A stretch of DNA of 13,009 bases from an uncultured Oscillospiraceae bacterium (GCA_934573935.1 CAKTMO010000032.1:1-13009); one strand, 5' to 3'. Positions 1 to 8,077 are shown, counted from the stretch's first letter. The notes: generated by a model from the sequence alone, not told the origin. Program-made: numbers and translations.

Positions 1-306
1 GGGGCGGGTGACCTCGCCATACTTGCCGGGGACGCTGAGGCAGCCCTCCAGGGCGGTCTCCTCCCCCTCGGTATAGATGATCTCGGGATTGATGAGCTCG
101 ATGATCTCGTCATCCTCGTTCAAAACGATGCAGACGCGGCGCAGGATGCCCACCTGGGGCGCGGCCAGGCCTACGCCGCCGGCTTCCTCCAGCGTTTCGG
201 CCATATCATCCAGCAGGGTATGGAGACGGTCGTTAAACTCTGTCACGGGACGGCAAACCTTGGTGAGACATTCCTCACCCTGTAACGCGATCTTCCTTAG
301 TGCCAT
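1..306 (-). CDS. def: Peptide deformylase, C-terminal part cut by window edge
   Basis: Peptide deformylase is a metal-dependent cytosolic hydrolase that removes the formyl group from the N-terminal methionine of new proteins. The first 102 residues are present. Motif I (GVGLAAPQ, residues 44-51) and motif II (EGCLS, residues 87-91, with metal ligand Cys89) are intact. The HExxH motif that supplies the other metal ligands would lie beyond base 1. The ATG at 304-306 sits 11 bases after the priA stop, and the AGGTAA ribosome site overlaps that stop codon, so the two genes are probably translationally coupled. In Bacillota def commonly follows priA and precedes fmt, which would be expected just outside the window. 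The family assignment is firm; only completeness of the gene is unknown. Confidence 0.96.
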   Translation of the reverse strand, partial: MALRKIALQGEECLTKVCRPVTEFNDRLHTLLDDMAETLEEAGGVGLAAPQVGILRRVCIVLNEDDEIIELINPEIIYTEGEETALEGCLSVPGKYGEVTRP

Positions 307-317
307 AGTAGTTACCT

Positions 318-2744
318 CTAATCCATCAAATTACAATCGGTGTATATCTGCATATTGCGGTTTTCACCGCGCTTTGTAAACGCCTTCATAAATGCCGACA
401 GGAGGCCCCGCAGCAGCTTGTCGTTGCGGCCGATGACCGTGAGACGGTAGCGGTAGCGGTCGTTGACCCTGACTACCGGCGCGGGGGCGGGGCCAAGGAG
501 CATCAGGCCCAGCGCGTCATAGGGCGGCTGCCGTATGGCGGCGGTGAGACTGTCACAGACCTCCTGAATGGCGCGGCGCACGGCGGGCTCCTCAGGGCCT
601 GTGACGGTGACCATGAACTGGTCGGCAAAGGGGGGATCGCGCCGCAGCTGACGCAGGCGGATCTCACGCTGGTAAAAGCTGTCGTAATCCTGAGCGGCGG
701 CGGCAGTGATCACGTCGTTCTGGGGGGTATAGGTCTGAATCACGGCGCGGCCCGCTTTTTCGCCGCGGCCGGCGCGGCCCACCACCTGGGTCAGCAGGCT
801 GAAGGTACGCTCGGCGGCGCGGTAGTGGTCTACGTACAGGGACAGGTCCGCTGCCAGAACGCCCACCAGGGTGACATTTTCAAAATCCAGTCCCTTGGCC
901 ACCATTTGGGTGCCAAGGAGGATGGGGATCTTTTTTTCATCGAATTCCTTCAGGATGGCCTCGTGTCCCCCGCCGACGGTGTCGGCGTCCATCCGCAGGA
1001 TGGGGGTATCGGGGAACAGGGCGTGCAGCTCCTCCTCCACCCGCTGGGTGCCGAAGCCGATGTGCCGCAGGGGGCTTCCGCACTCGGGGCAGGTTTCCGG
1101 CGCTTTTTCCGAATGGCCGCAGTAGTGGCACATCAGGCGGCCGTTGGCGCTGTGGTAGGTCAGGTAGACGCTGCAGCGGGGGCATTGGGGGACGTAGCTG
1201 CAATTGGGACACAGCAGCTGGCGGCTGCTGCCGCGGCGGTTGAGAAAGAGAATGCTCTGCTGGCCGCTATCCAGATTTTTCTTCAGCTCCTGATACAGCG
1301 GCTGGCTGATGGCGGTGTTGTTCCCCCGACGCAGCTCCTGCCGCATATCGGCCATGATGACCTGGGGCAGTTGGCGGCGGTTATACCGCCGGCGCAGCAG
1401 GGCCAGGTGGTAGTCGCCGTTCTGGGCATGCCAGGCGGTCTCCACCGTGGGGGTGGCGGAGCCCAGTACCAGGTGGCAGCCCTCAGTCACGCAGCGGTAT
1501 TTGGCGATATCCCGTGCGTGGTAGCAGGGGGAACGCTCGGACTCGTAGGAGCTTTCCTGCTCTTCATCCATGACGATGAGGCTCAGGTTTTCCAGGGGGG
1601 CGAACACGGCGCTGCGGGTGCCCAGGACCACGGTGGCCTCGCCCTTTCGGATGCGCTTCCACTGGTCATAGCGCTCGGTCACGCGGAGGGCGCTGTGGAG
1701 CAGGGCCACTTTTTCGCCGAAATAGGCGGTGAAGCGGGCCATCATCTGGGGCGTCAGGGCGATCTCCGGCACCAGGATCATCACGGTTTTGTCCTGGGCC
1801 AGCAGCTGTTGGGCAAGGCGAATATAGACCAGCGTTTTGCCGCTGCCGGTAACACCCTGCAGCAGCGTTACGCCGCCGTCGCCGGACAGGGAGCGGCGCA
1901 GGATCGCCTCGTACGCCTGCTGCTGCTCATCGTTGAGGGTGATGGGCTCCGGCTTTACCGCGTAGTTTTTTTCGGTGATGCGGTAGGTCTCCTCCTCGCG
2001 GGTGGTGATGACGCCGCGTTTTTCCAGGGCGGTGATGGTCTGACGGGCGGCGCCGGTGAAATAGCACAGCTCGTGGACGGCGCACTCCTCCTGCCGCAGC
2101 AGGAATTGCACCGCGTCGTACATACGGGGGGCGGAACGCTTCTTCGTCTCCGCCCAGCGGGCCGCGTCCTCCGGCGAAAGGGCCAGACGGGCGATGCGGA
2201 TCGCTTTGTCCTTCACGTTGCGGCGGCTGACGGTCTGGTGGGTCAGGACGCCGCGTTTTTCCAGAGTGCGCAGCACGTGGAGTACGCTTTCGCCATAGGC
2301 CTCTTTCAGCGTGGCGGTCTCCTTGGGGCCGTCGGCAAGCATGCGGCAGAGGGCGGTCTCTTTTTCGGTGAAGGGCTCGTCAGGACGGGCATCCTTCAGC
2401 TGCCACAGCTCCTGATAGCGATACCACACGGCAGCGGGCAAAATGGTGCGGATGGCGTCGTAAAAGGTGCAGAAATAGCGCTGGCGCATCCAGAGGGCCA
2501 AGCGGATCTCACGCGGGGCGATCACCGGCGTGCCGTCCAGGTTCAGCCGCAGCGCCTTCAGTGCACCGGTGGGGACGCCCTCCTCCAGCGAGAGGACGAC
2601 GCCTTCGCTGGTGCGGTTGCCGCGGCCGAAGGGCACCAGAACACGGCAGCCCACAGACACGTCAAAACCGGCGGGGACTGCGTAGGAATAGGGCTTGTCG
2701 ATGGCATAGGTCGCCGCTTCCACGGCGATTTTCGCGATCTGCAT
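318..2744 (-). CDS. priA: Primosomal protein N' (PriA replication restart helicase)
   Basis: PriA binds stalled or repaired forks and reloads the replicative helicase. The 808-residue product has the family layout: an N-terminal DNA-binding region, then a superfamily 2 helicase core with Walker A GVTGSGKT (297-304), a Walker B/DEAH-type box reading DEEQ (393-396), motif V around GTQMVAKGLDF (611-621) and motif VI QVVGRAGR (653-660). Eight cysteines at 512, 515, 521, 524, 539, 542, 552 and 555 form the paired zinc-binding sites inserted in the helicase core. The fourth residue of the DEAH-type box is Gln rather than the usual His. The ATG at 2742-2744 follows a GAGGGG ribosome site. The gene lies 26 bases after rpoZ, where many Bacillota place coaBC in between; no coaBC is present here. 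Confidence 0.97.
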   Translation of the reverse strand: MQIAKIAVEAATYAIDKPYSYAVPAGFDVSVGCRVLVPFGRGNRTSEGVVLSLEEGVPTGALKALRLNLDGTPVIAPREIRLALWMRQRYFCTFYDAIRTILPAAVWYRYQELWQLKDARPDEPFTEKETALCRMLADGPKETATLKEAYGESVLHVLRTLEKRGVLTHQTVSRRNVKDKAIRIARLALSPEDAARWAETKKRSAPRMYDAVQFLLRQEECAVHELCYFTGAARQTITALEKRGVITTREEETYRITEKNYAVKPEPITLNDEQQQAYEAILRRSLSGDGGVTLLQGVTGSGKTLVYIRLAQQLLAQDKTVMILVPEIALTPQMMARFTAYFGEKVALLHSALRVTERYDQWKRIRKGEATVVLGTRSAVFAPLENLSLIVMDEEQESSYESERSPCYHARDIAKYRCVTEGCHLVLGSATPTVETAWHAQNGDYHLALLRRRYNRRQLPQVIMADMRQELRRGNNTAISQPLYQELKKNLDSGQQSILFLNRRGSSRQLLCPNCSYVPQCPRCSVYLTYHSANGRLMCHYCGHSEKAPETCPECGSPLRHIGFGTQRVEEELHALFPDTPILRMDADTVGGGHEAILKEFDEKKIPILLGTQMVAKGLDFENVTLVGVLAADLSLYVDHYRAAERTFSLLTQVVGRAGRGEKAGRAVIQTYTPQNDVITAAAAQDYDSFYQREIRLRQLRRDPPFADQFMVTVTGPEEPAVRRAIQEVCDSLTAAIRQPPYDALGLMLLGPAPAPVVRVNDRYRYRLTVIGRNDKLLRGLLSAFMKAFTKRGENRNMQIYTDCNLMD

Positions 2745-2770
2745 GGCCCTGTTCCCCTCTCTTGCGGTGA

Positions 2771-2986
2771 TTACTCCTGAATGGTGGAGTCGATGGTGCT
2801 GGCGTCGTACTTGCCCTCGGCCACCTCGTCGATGGCCATGGTGACGGGCTTTTCCGTCAGGTGCTCGCCGGTCATCTCCGCCTCGGCGGCGATCTGGCGG
2901 GCGCGGCGGGCCACCACGTTGACCATCATGTAGCGGTTGGGCACATAGGAAGTCAGCTGGTTCATAGCGGGATACAACATAGACAT
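2771..2986 (-). CDS. rpoZ: DNA-directed RNA polymerase omega subunit
   Basis: Omega is the small subunit that helps fold and hold beta-prime in RNA polymerase. The 71-residue product is within the usual size range. It has the family pattern near the N terminus (NRYMMVNVVARRARQI, about residues 17-32), followed by a Glu-rich segment and the KPVTMAIDEVAEGK stretch typical of omega. The first ATG (2984-2986) is preceded by AGGAGG with an 8-base spacer. A second ATG two codons later is less well placed. The gene is 34 bases downstream of gmk, the conserved order in Bacillota, and 26 bases upstream of priA. The call rests on both sequence pattern and position. Confidence 0.95.
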   Translation of the reverse strand: MSMLYPAMNQLTSYVPNRYMMVNVVARRARQIAAEAEMTGEHLTEKPVTMAIDEVAEGKYDASTIDSTIQE

Positions 2987-3020
2987 AACGGGATCCTCCT
3001 TTATTCGTTCGGCGGTTGGT

Positions 3021-3617
3021 TTACTGATTCAGTTCGGCGATGCGGTCCGCGGGACGGCAATGCTCGGCCAGCATGATGGCGCGAAGCTCGGCCACGGCGT
3101 TGTCCACCGTATCGTTGATGACGAAATAGTCGTAATGGCCGGCGTTTTCCAGCTCGACCTTGGCCCGCAGGAGGCGCTTCTGCACCTTTTCCGGCGAGTC
3201 GGTGCCGCGGGCGGTCAGGCGGTGCTCCAGCTCCTTCCAGGAGGGGGGAGCGATGAAGATGCGCACCACATCGGGGCGCAGATCGTGGACCTGGGTGGCG
3301 CCCTGGATCTCGATATCCAGGATCACATCCTTACCGGCGTCCATGGCGGCGTCCACGTACTTTTTGGGGGTGCCGTAGAAGTTGCCTACGTATTCGGCAT
3401 ACTCCAGAAACTCGCCGTCCTCGATCCACTGGCGGAAGGTCTCCGGCTCGATGAAATGGTATTCCACGCCGTGTCTTTCGCCGGGACGGGGGGCACGGGT
3501 GGTGGCGGAGACGGAAAAATACAGATCGTCGCGGCCCTGGAACAGCGCGTTGAGAACGGTGCTCTTTCCCACGCCGGAGGGGCCGGAGATCACAAATGTT
3601 TTGCCTCTTTTTTTCAC
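3021..3617 (-). CDS. gmk: Guanylate kinase
   Basis: Guanylate kinase phosphorylates GMP to GDP with ATP, an essential step in GTP supply. The 198-residue protein is of normal family length. It shows the P-loop GPSGVGKS (12-19), the GMP-binding region [13 protein letters not shown] with the following EYHF, and [15 protein letters not shown]. The start codon is GTG (3615-3617) and overlaps the remA stop codon as GTGA, with a GAAGAAGG ribosome site just upstream, so translation is probably coupled to remA. The remA-gmk-rpoZ order is the standard one in Bacillota. I see nothing missing or unusual in the protein itself. Confidence 0.97.
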   Translation of the reverse strand: MKKRGKTFVISGPSGVGKSTVLNALFQGRDDLYFSVSATTRAPRPGERHGVEYHFIEPETFRQWIEDGEFLEYAEYVGNFYGTPKKYVDAAMDAGKDVILDIEIQGATQVHDLRPDVVRIFIAPPSWKELEHRLTARGTDSPEKVQKRLLRAKVELENAGHYDYFVINDTVDNAVAELRAIMLAEHCRPADRIAELNQ

Positions 3618-3892
3618 AGTGTACCTTCTTCCTCTTTCAGTTCCTCCGGCGTCATGCCCAGGCGGGGGGCCAGCTTTTCGGTGCTCAGTGCGGAGAGCAC
3701 CACGTGGTCGCTGTCCATGATGAGGACGGAGGCGGTTTTGCGGCCGTAGGTGGCGTCGATGAGCATGCCGCGGTCGCGGGATTCCTGCACCAGACGCTTG
3801 ACGGGCGCGCTGTCGGGGCTGACGATGGCGATCAGGCGCTGGAGAGACACCAGATTGCCAAAGCCGATATTGACCAATTGCATCTTATTCAA
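3614..3892 (-). CDS. remA: RemA-like DNA-binding regulator (DUF370)
   Basis: This small protein matches the DUF370 family, whose Bacillus subtilis member RemA is a DNA-binding activator of biofilm matrix and osmoprotection genes. Core signatures are [10 protein letters not shown] near the N terminus, [12 protein letters not shown], and the hallmark [15 protein letters not shown] followed by [13 protein letters not shown]. The start is uncertain. TTG at 3890-3892 has an AGGTG ribosome site 7 bases upstream and overlaps the yicC stop. The ATG at 3881-3883 lies three codons in, but leaves that site 16 bases away. I prefer TTG for the spacing. The gene ends by overlapping gmk by 4 bases. Its targets in this organism cannot be read from the window; in many Clostridia the role is not matrix control. 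Confidence 0.9.
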   Translation of the reverse strand: MNKMQLVNIGFGNLVSLQRLIAIVSPDSAPVKRLVQESRDRGMLIDATYGRKTASVLIMDSDHVVLSALSTEKLAPRLGMTPEELKEEEGTL

Positions 3893-4763
3893 TGTTCTGC
3901 ACCTGCTCGCGGATCTTCTCCACTTCGGCCTTCATGTTCACCACATCCTGGGCGATGGTCAGGTCGTTGCACTTGGATCCGATGGTGTTGCACTCGCGGT
4001 TGACCTCCTGGATCAAGAAGTCCAGTTTGCGGCCGATGGGCTGTTCGCTTTGCAGCATGGTACGCAGCTGGGCGATATGGCTGCGGAGGCGGACGGTCTC
4101 TTCATCCACGGCGATCTTGTCGGCGAAGATGGCGGCTTCGGTGAGGATACGGCTCTCGTCCACGGCGGTGGATTGCAGCACCTCCTGCATGCGGGAGAGC
4201 AGCTTTTCACGGTAGGCGGCCACGGTCTGGGGGGAGCGCTCCTCCACCTTGCCCACCACGGCTTCGATGGTGGCGGCGCGGCCGGCGATATCCTCGCTGA
4301 GCTTGCCGCCCTCGGTGGTGCGCATGGCGTTATAGGCGGCCAGGGCGTCGTCCAGCACGGCGCAGATGTCGGTGGCCACGGATTCCAGATCCTCCTCCGC
4401 CTTGGTGACGGTCAGCACATCGGGGAATCTGGCCAGGGTGGCGGCGGTCAGGTCGTCCTGCAGGGAGAACATGTCCCTCAGCTGGGTCAGGGCCTGATAG
4501 TAGCCGCGGGCCAGCGGCTCGTTGACGGACACCACCGTCTCGTCCGCCGCGGTGGCGTCGATGGTGATGAACACATCCACCTTGCCGCGGGAAACGGCCT
4601 TCTGCACATGGGATTTTACGGCGTCCTCCACGAAGATATAGGCGCGGGGCACCTTTACTGTGCAATCCAGATAGCGGTTGTTGACGGAGCGCACCTCCAC
4701 GGTGATATCACGCCCGTTCAGCGTCTCTCTGGCACGGCCATAGCCGGTCATACTTTTGACCAC
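3885..4763 (-). CDS. yicC: YicC/YloC family endoribonuclease
   Basis: YicC/YloC proteins are hexameric endoribonucleases involved in RNA and small-RNA turnover. The 292-residue product has full family length. The signature MTGYGRA is at residues 5-11, followed by [12 protein letters not shown], and the conserved C-terminal block around [12 protein letters not shown] ends in a predicted helical tail. The start is GTG (4761-4763), with GGAAGGG 6 bases upstream; this puts SMTGYG at the N terminus as in relatives. An ATG at 4749-4751 would remove conserved residues. Its 3' end overlaps the remA TTG start by 8 bases. The yicC-remA-gmk linkage is typical of Bacillota. Enzymatic activity is taken from the family, not shown here. 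Confidence 0.93.
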   Translation of the reverse strand: MVKSMTGYGRARETLNGRDITVEVRSVNNRYLDCTVKVPRAYIFVEDAVKSHVQKAVSRGKVDVFITIDATAADETVVSVNEPLARGYYQALTQLRDMFSLQDDLTAATLARFPDVLTVTKAEEDLESVATDICAVLDDALAAYNAMRTTEGGKLSEDIAGRAATIEAVVGKVEERSPQTVAAYREKLLSRMQEVLQSTAVDESRILTEAAIFADKIAVDEETVRLRSHIAQLRTMLQSEQPIGRKLDFLIQEVNRECNTIGSKCNDLTIAQDVVNMKAEVEKIREQVQNIE

Positions 4764-4781
4764 GATATTCCCTTCCTTTCA

Positions 4782-4796
4782 GGCGGCTGTGCCGCC
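4782..4796. repeat. Short GC hairpin between J-domain gene and yicC
   Basis: A perfect 6-bp inverted repeat (GGCGGC, 3-base loop, GCCGCC) fills most of the 40-base gap between the J-domain gene and yicC. No T-run follows on either strand, so it is not a classical terminator. It could act as an mRNA stability or processing element inside the long operon, or be incidental in such GC-rich DNA. Confidence 0.3.
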
Positions 4797-4803
4797 GTGT
4801 AAA

Positions 4804-5439
4804 TTAACAGCAATAGAGATATCCGCCGCCGGGGCAGCAGAACAGGGGCAGGCAGAACGGCAGGCAGGGGCTCATATGGCAGTTGCCCGTGCTGACCTGG
4901 CCGTAGCCGTTGGGGCGGTAGGCGGTCTGGCGGCCCTCGGCCATGACCAGGGCACGCTGGTACTCCTCATTATCAGGGTCCATCTGCACCGCCGTCTGGT
5001 AATAGCGCCTGGCTTCGTCCAGCCAGCCATGGCGGGTACACACCACGCCCTTGAGATAATTCCACTGGGCGTCATGGTCCTGCATGGCGTTCAGCAGCTC
5101 CTCGGCCAGATTCAGGTTGCCCTGCTGGATGGCGAAGCGCACCCGCTGATAGGGGCCAGTGTAGGACTGGTAGCCGCCGTAGCCATAGCCAGCGCCGTAG
5201 CTTTGCTGCTGATAAGCGCCTGCGCTGCTGTAGCCGGTGGAGGTGCCCCGCTTGCGCTGGGTCTGGATCTCCTCGTAGGCCTCGTTGATCTCCTTCATCC
5301 GCTCCTGGGCCAGATCGGCCAGGGGGTTATCATGATAGTTATCCGGATGGTACTTGCGCGCCAGATTCCGGTAGGCTTTTTTGACTTCCTCGTCGGTGGC
5401 GGTGCTGGGTACACCCAGCACCTGGTAGGGATCACGCAT
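4804..5439 (-). CDS. J-domain protein with TPR-like region and Cys-rich tail
   Basis: The product (211 residues) begins with a J domain: DPYQVLGV at 3-10, [11 protein letters not shown] and the essential HPD triad at 31-33, then a helix with [10 protein letters not shown] domains stimulate the ATPase of DnaK-type chaperones. A Gly/Tyr/Gln-rich linker follows (about 66-95), then helices resembling one or two TPR units ([14 protein letters not shown] and [19 protein letters not shown]). The last 25 residues hold seven cysteines among hydrophobic residues and prolines. It lacks the Gly/Phe, zinc-finger and substrate domains of true DnaJ, so it is a specialised co-chaperone. The ATG at 5437-5439 is chosen because a GGGGG ribosome site lies upstream and J domains start this close to DPY; it overlaps the preceding DUF5685 gene by 8 bases. 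The substrate is unknown. Confidence 0.88.
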   Translation of the reverse strand: MRDPYQVLGVPSTATDEEVKKAYRNLARKYHPDNYHDNPLADLAQERMKEINEAYEEIQTQRKRGTSTGYSSAGAYQQQSYGAGYGYGGYQSYTGPYQRVRFAIQQGNLNLAEELLNAMQDHDAQWNYLKGVVCTRHGWLDEARRYYQTAVQMDPDNEEYQRALVMAEGRQTAYRPNGYGQVSTGNCHMSPCLPFCLPLFCCPGGGYLYCC

Positions 5440-6322
5440 GCAGGCGTCCCCCTTTCTTTTGTACAACGTTCTTTTGGTGGAAGGTGCCGTCCAGAACGGC
5501 GGTCCCCACCGCGTAAAGGCCCTGGTAGACCGTGCTTTCGATCACCGGTGCGTACAGGCCGAAGTCCCACAGCTCAAAGGCGGCGGCCATGGCCTGAATG
5601 GAGGCGTCCAGCGTCTGGGCCAGGGCCTGACGGGCCGATTCGGTCAGCGTATCGCCGGTAAGACCGTAGCGCAGGGGCAGCGGATTATAGCTGCCGGTCC
5701 TGACATCTTTTTTCAGGTCGTCCGCCGCGTCGATCAGGTAGATCCAGCGGCCCAGATGGTAGAGGAGCTGCGCCAGCACCCGCCGCTTTACGGGATCGGG
5801 CACCTCCTCCGCCGCGCCGGAGAGCAGTTGGGCGAAGGTATCCGCCGCCGCGTCGATAGACGGGCTGCGCGCCGCCTCCAGGCGGGACAGGTCCGCCAGA
5901 TGGCGGCGGGTAATCTCGTCAAAGCGGGGACAGCGGCCGCGGGCCTTTTCATAGGCCCGACGCAGCAGCAGCGCGGCGGCACGGTACTTCATGCCGCGCC
6001 AGAAGCCGTGGTCGGCGATGCCGTCCTGCAGCTGCCACCAGGTCAGGATGACGCTCATATCCGCCGCCTGATCGAAGGCGGCGTCGCCGCAGGTGCAGGC
6101 TCTGCCCCTCAGGGGATGCATGACGCAGCGCTTGCGGCAGGTGTGGCCCTCCCCTTCCGACAGCAGCATAGTCAAGAAGGTCAGGTCGTAGTTGAGGATC
6201 ATGCGTCCGGCCAGCCCGTAGCGCGCGCCCAGCGCGTGGCACAGGCCGCAGTAGGCCGACTGAAAGCACTGCTCCTGCTCTTGCGTCAGGCGCTGGGCGG
6301 CGGGACGTACATAGCCGAACAT
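5432..6322 (-). CDS. DUF5685 family protein, all-helical with two DxxxD motifs
   Basis: This 296-residue protein matches what I know as DUF5685: it starts MFGYVRP, has [13 protein letters not shown] (24-36), and contains [12 protein letters not shown] (195-206) followed by a Gly-Ser-Tyr-Asn-Pro turn. The function is not established. Cysteines at 25, 28, 62, 66, 76 and 78, with His69 between, could bind metal. Two Asp motifs are visible, D100xxxD104 ([10 protein letters not shown]) and D202xxxD206, in a mostly helical chain without signal peptide or clear membrane span. This arrangement resembles squalene/phytoene-type prenyl synthases, but that is my inference. The ATG at 6320-6322 overlaps the RseC-like stop by one base (TGATG), with no strong ribosome site, so translation is likely coupled. 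It overlaps the J-domain gene at its 3' end. Confidence 0.8.
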   Translation of the reverse strand: MFGYVRPAAQRLTQEQEQCFQSAYCGLCHALGARYGLAGRMILNYDLTFLTMLLSEGEGHTCRKRCVMHPLRGRACTCGDAAFDQAADMSVILTWWQLQDGIADHGFWRGMKYRAAALLLRRAYEKARGRCPRFDEITRRHLADLSRLEAARSPSIDAAADTFAQLLSGAAEEVPDPVKRRVLAQLLYHLGRWIYLIDAADDLKKDVRTGSYNPLPLRYGLTGDTLTESARQALAQTLDASIQAMAAAFELWDFGLYAPVIESTVYQGLYAVGTAVLDGTFHQKNVVQKKGGRLHA

Positions 6323-6726
6323 CAGAACAGGCGGACGATGCGATAGGCCAGCAGTTCCTTTTTGCGGGCATGGCGGTCATAGAGGACGCAGGGGATAAAG
6401 CCCACCACGAAGGCGGCGATGGCAATGGCGTAGCGCACGCCCTCGGAGAGTCCTTCCGTCAGGAAATAGCCCAGCAGGAACAGGACCACCGGCACCACAT
6501 AGACCAGGGCGATCACGCCGAAGATCTTGCGGGTGCTGCTTTCCACCACGACCTTGTCGCCGCTCTGGGCGCCGATGTCGTTTCGGGCGCGGGCCTTGAC
6601 GGCGGCGCCGGTCATGCCGCAGCCGGCGCACTCCTCGCAATCATGGCCGCAGGCGCTTTTGCGGGGGACGGAGATCTCCGCGTAGCCGCCGCCCAGGTCT
6701 TTTTCAACAGTTGCAATCTGTGTCAT
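6322..6726 (-). CDS. RseC/MucC-like family membrane protein (SoxR-reducing system type)
   Basis: The 134-residue product fits the RseC/MucC family: a short cytosolic N-terminal domain with a cysteine cluster, then two membrane helices. Cys26, Cys30, Cys33 and Cys36 form CxxxCxxCxxC. The membrane spans are about 68-89 (GVIALVYVVPVVLFLLGYF) and 97-116, ending in a basic tail (DRHARKK). In Proteobacteria RseC modulates sigma-E and takes part in reducing SoxR; in Clostridia the role is unclear and sometimes linked with Rnf electron transport, but no Rnf gene is visible here. The ATG at 6724-6726 has GAGGT upstream at about 9 bases. It lies 25 bases after cdaR and overlaps the DUF5685 gene, so it probably belongs to the cdaA operon. 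Confidence 0.82.
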   Translation of the reverse strand: MTQIATVEKDLGGGYAEISVPRKSACGHDCEECAGCGMTGAAVKARARNDIGAQSGDKVVVESSTRKIFGVIALVYVVPVVLFLLGYFLTEGLSEGVRYAIAIAAFVVGFIPCVLYDRHARKKELLAYRIVRLF

Positions 6727-6751
6727 GTTTCATTACCTCGTAACAGGCCGC

Positions 6752-8077
6752 TTATGTGGTATGGGTCGTGCTGTTGTTATGGGATGCGGCGGGCGTATTG
6801 GTGTTAGTGGTATCGGAGTCGGGGGTCGTGTTGTCTGTCGTGGTCTCACGCTTGGTCACATGGACGGTGACCTGATAGGCGCCGCGCACGGTGATGCCGG
6901 AGCCGTCTGCCGCCGTGACCACGGCGGGCAGGAGGTAATCGCCCTCCTCGGTGATCTCGCTGACGTCCACCCGCACGAGGATCTGGTCGGGAGAGACGTT
7001 TTCGACCTCGCCCTCGTTGCCCCAGATGGTGACCTGCAGCTCGTCGCTGACGGTGGCCCGCAGGCCGTCGGCAACGCCTTCGCAGGTGATGTTCTTCACG
7101 GTGACGGTGCCCTCGGTGGTGCCGTTGATGGCAACGGTGACGGTGGCTTCGGTGGTGCCGTCCGTTGTGGAGACGCCGGCGGGCAGCTTGAGGGTATAGA
7201 CGAAGGGGCCGTTCATGCCGGGGACAAGATCCTCCACATAGATCTTATCCAGAATGACCTCGCTGATACTATCGAGGGTGCTTCCTTCACCCACCAGGGT
7301 GACACTGGTGGGCTTGATATCCACATTGACGGATTCCATCAGCTCTGTGCCCACCAGGGTGACGTTCAGCGGCACGGTCTTGGTGGTACGCACCGGCACC
7401 GTCACCTGAATGAGCTTGGTGGAGGCGCGGATATTGTCGTTATAGATGGGGACGTCGTTGATATCGTACAGGGTATAGGACAGCGTTTCGATCAGGGTGC
7501 TGGTGGCGCCGCCCAGATTGACGGTGACCTTGGCGTGATCCACGTTCAGCATATCCTCACGCTCGGCCCGCAGGGTCAGGGTCTGGGGATCGATGGAGAC
7601 ATCGCCGGTGAAGTAGCCGTCGGCCACCTGGCCCTTGATATCCACCTCGATGGGGATCTCCTTGGAATAGAGCTGGCCCACGTTGACGGTGATATTATAG
7701 AGGCTGCGCCAGTCGATGGTCACTTTGCTGCTGGGGAAATCATCGGGGTACACCACGTCGTATTTCAGGGTCTGGACACCGGCGGAGGTGATGCTGCCGG
7801 TGTTGGCCACCAGACGGATCTGGGAGGTATCCAGCCACATCATATCCTTGCGGGCGCCCTTCAGCCGCAGATCCACGGTGGTATCATAGCCGGAGAGCAG
7901 CATCAGGCCGTTTTCCGCCAGGATGGTATCCTCGTTGGTGAACTCGACAGGGATGTCGTTGACGTATACGGTGGATTCGGGAGAGACATAGACCTCCATA
8001 TAGATCCACAGGGCCATGGTGATCAGCACGGCCACGATGATCTGGGCAACTTTACGCTTTTTATTCTTCTCCATCAT
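6752..8077 (-). CDS. cdaR: YbbR-domain protein, CdaA regulator-like
   Basis: This 441-residue protein has one N-terminal membrane span (about residues 10-29, VAQIIVAVLITMALWIYMEV). An extracytoplasmic beta-rich region follows with repeated segments of the YbbR type, for example PVEFTNEDTILAENGLMLL near the membrane and later ADGLRATVSDELQVTIWG. YbbR proteins encoded next to cdaA (CdaR in Bacillus) bind and modulate the diadenylate cyclase in the membrane. The last 30 or so residues are almost all Thr, Ser, Asn, Asp and Pro, a low-complexity tail. The start is the first of two adjacent ATGs (8075-8077), 6 bases from AAGGAGG; the gene overlaps the end of cdaA by 17 bases, so translation is probably coupled. 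The exact number of YbbR repeats was not determined. Confidence 0.9.
   Translation of the reverse strand: MMEKNKKRKVAQIIVAVLITMALWIYMEVYVSPESTVYVNDIPVEFTNEDTILAENGLMLLSGYDTTVDLRLKGARKDMMWLDTSQIRLVANTGSITSAGVQTLKYDVVYPDDFPSSKVTIDWRSLYNITVNVGQLYSKEIPIEVDIKGQVADGYFTGDVSIDPQTLTLRAEREDMLNVDHAKVTVNLGGATSTLIETLSYTLYDINDVPIYNDNIRASTKLIQVTVPVRTTKTVPLNVTLVGTELMESVNVDIKPTSVTLVGEGSTLDSISEVILDKIYVEDLVPGMNGPFVYTLKLPAGVSTTDGTTEATVTVAINGTTEGTVTVKNITCEGVADGLRATVSDELQVTIWGNEGEVENVSPDQILVRVDVSEITEEGDYLLPAVVTAADGSGITVRGAYQVTVHVTKRETTTDNTTPDSDTTNTNTPAASHNNSTTHTT

Noticed and set aside
825..2780. A 651-codon open frame on the plus strand opposite priA
   Set aside because: It is antisense to a gene with all PriA motifs, its translation is low-complexity (rich in Gly, Ala, Val, Gln, His) with no recognisable domain, and it arises from the GC-rich codon use of priA.
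5440..5466. Longer J-domain protein starting at 5466
   Set aside because: The added residues fall within the 3' end of the DUF5685 gene and include the ribosome site; J domains normally begin a few residues before the DPYxxLG motif.
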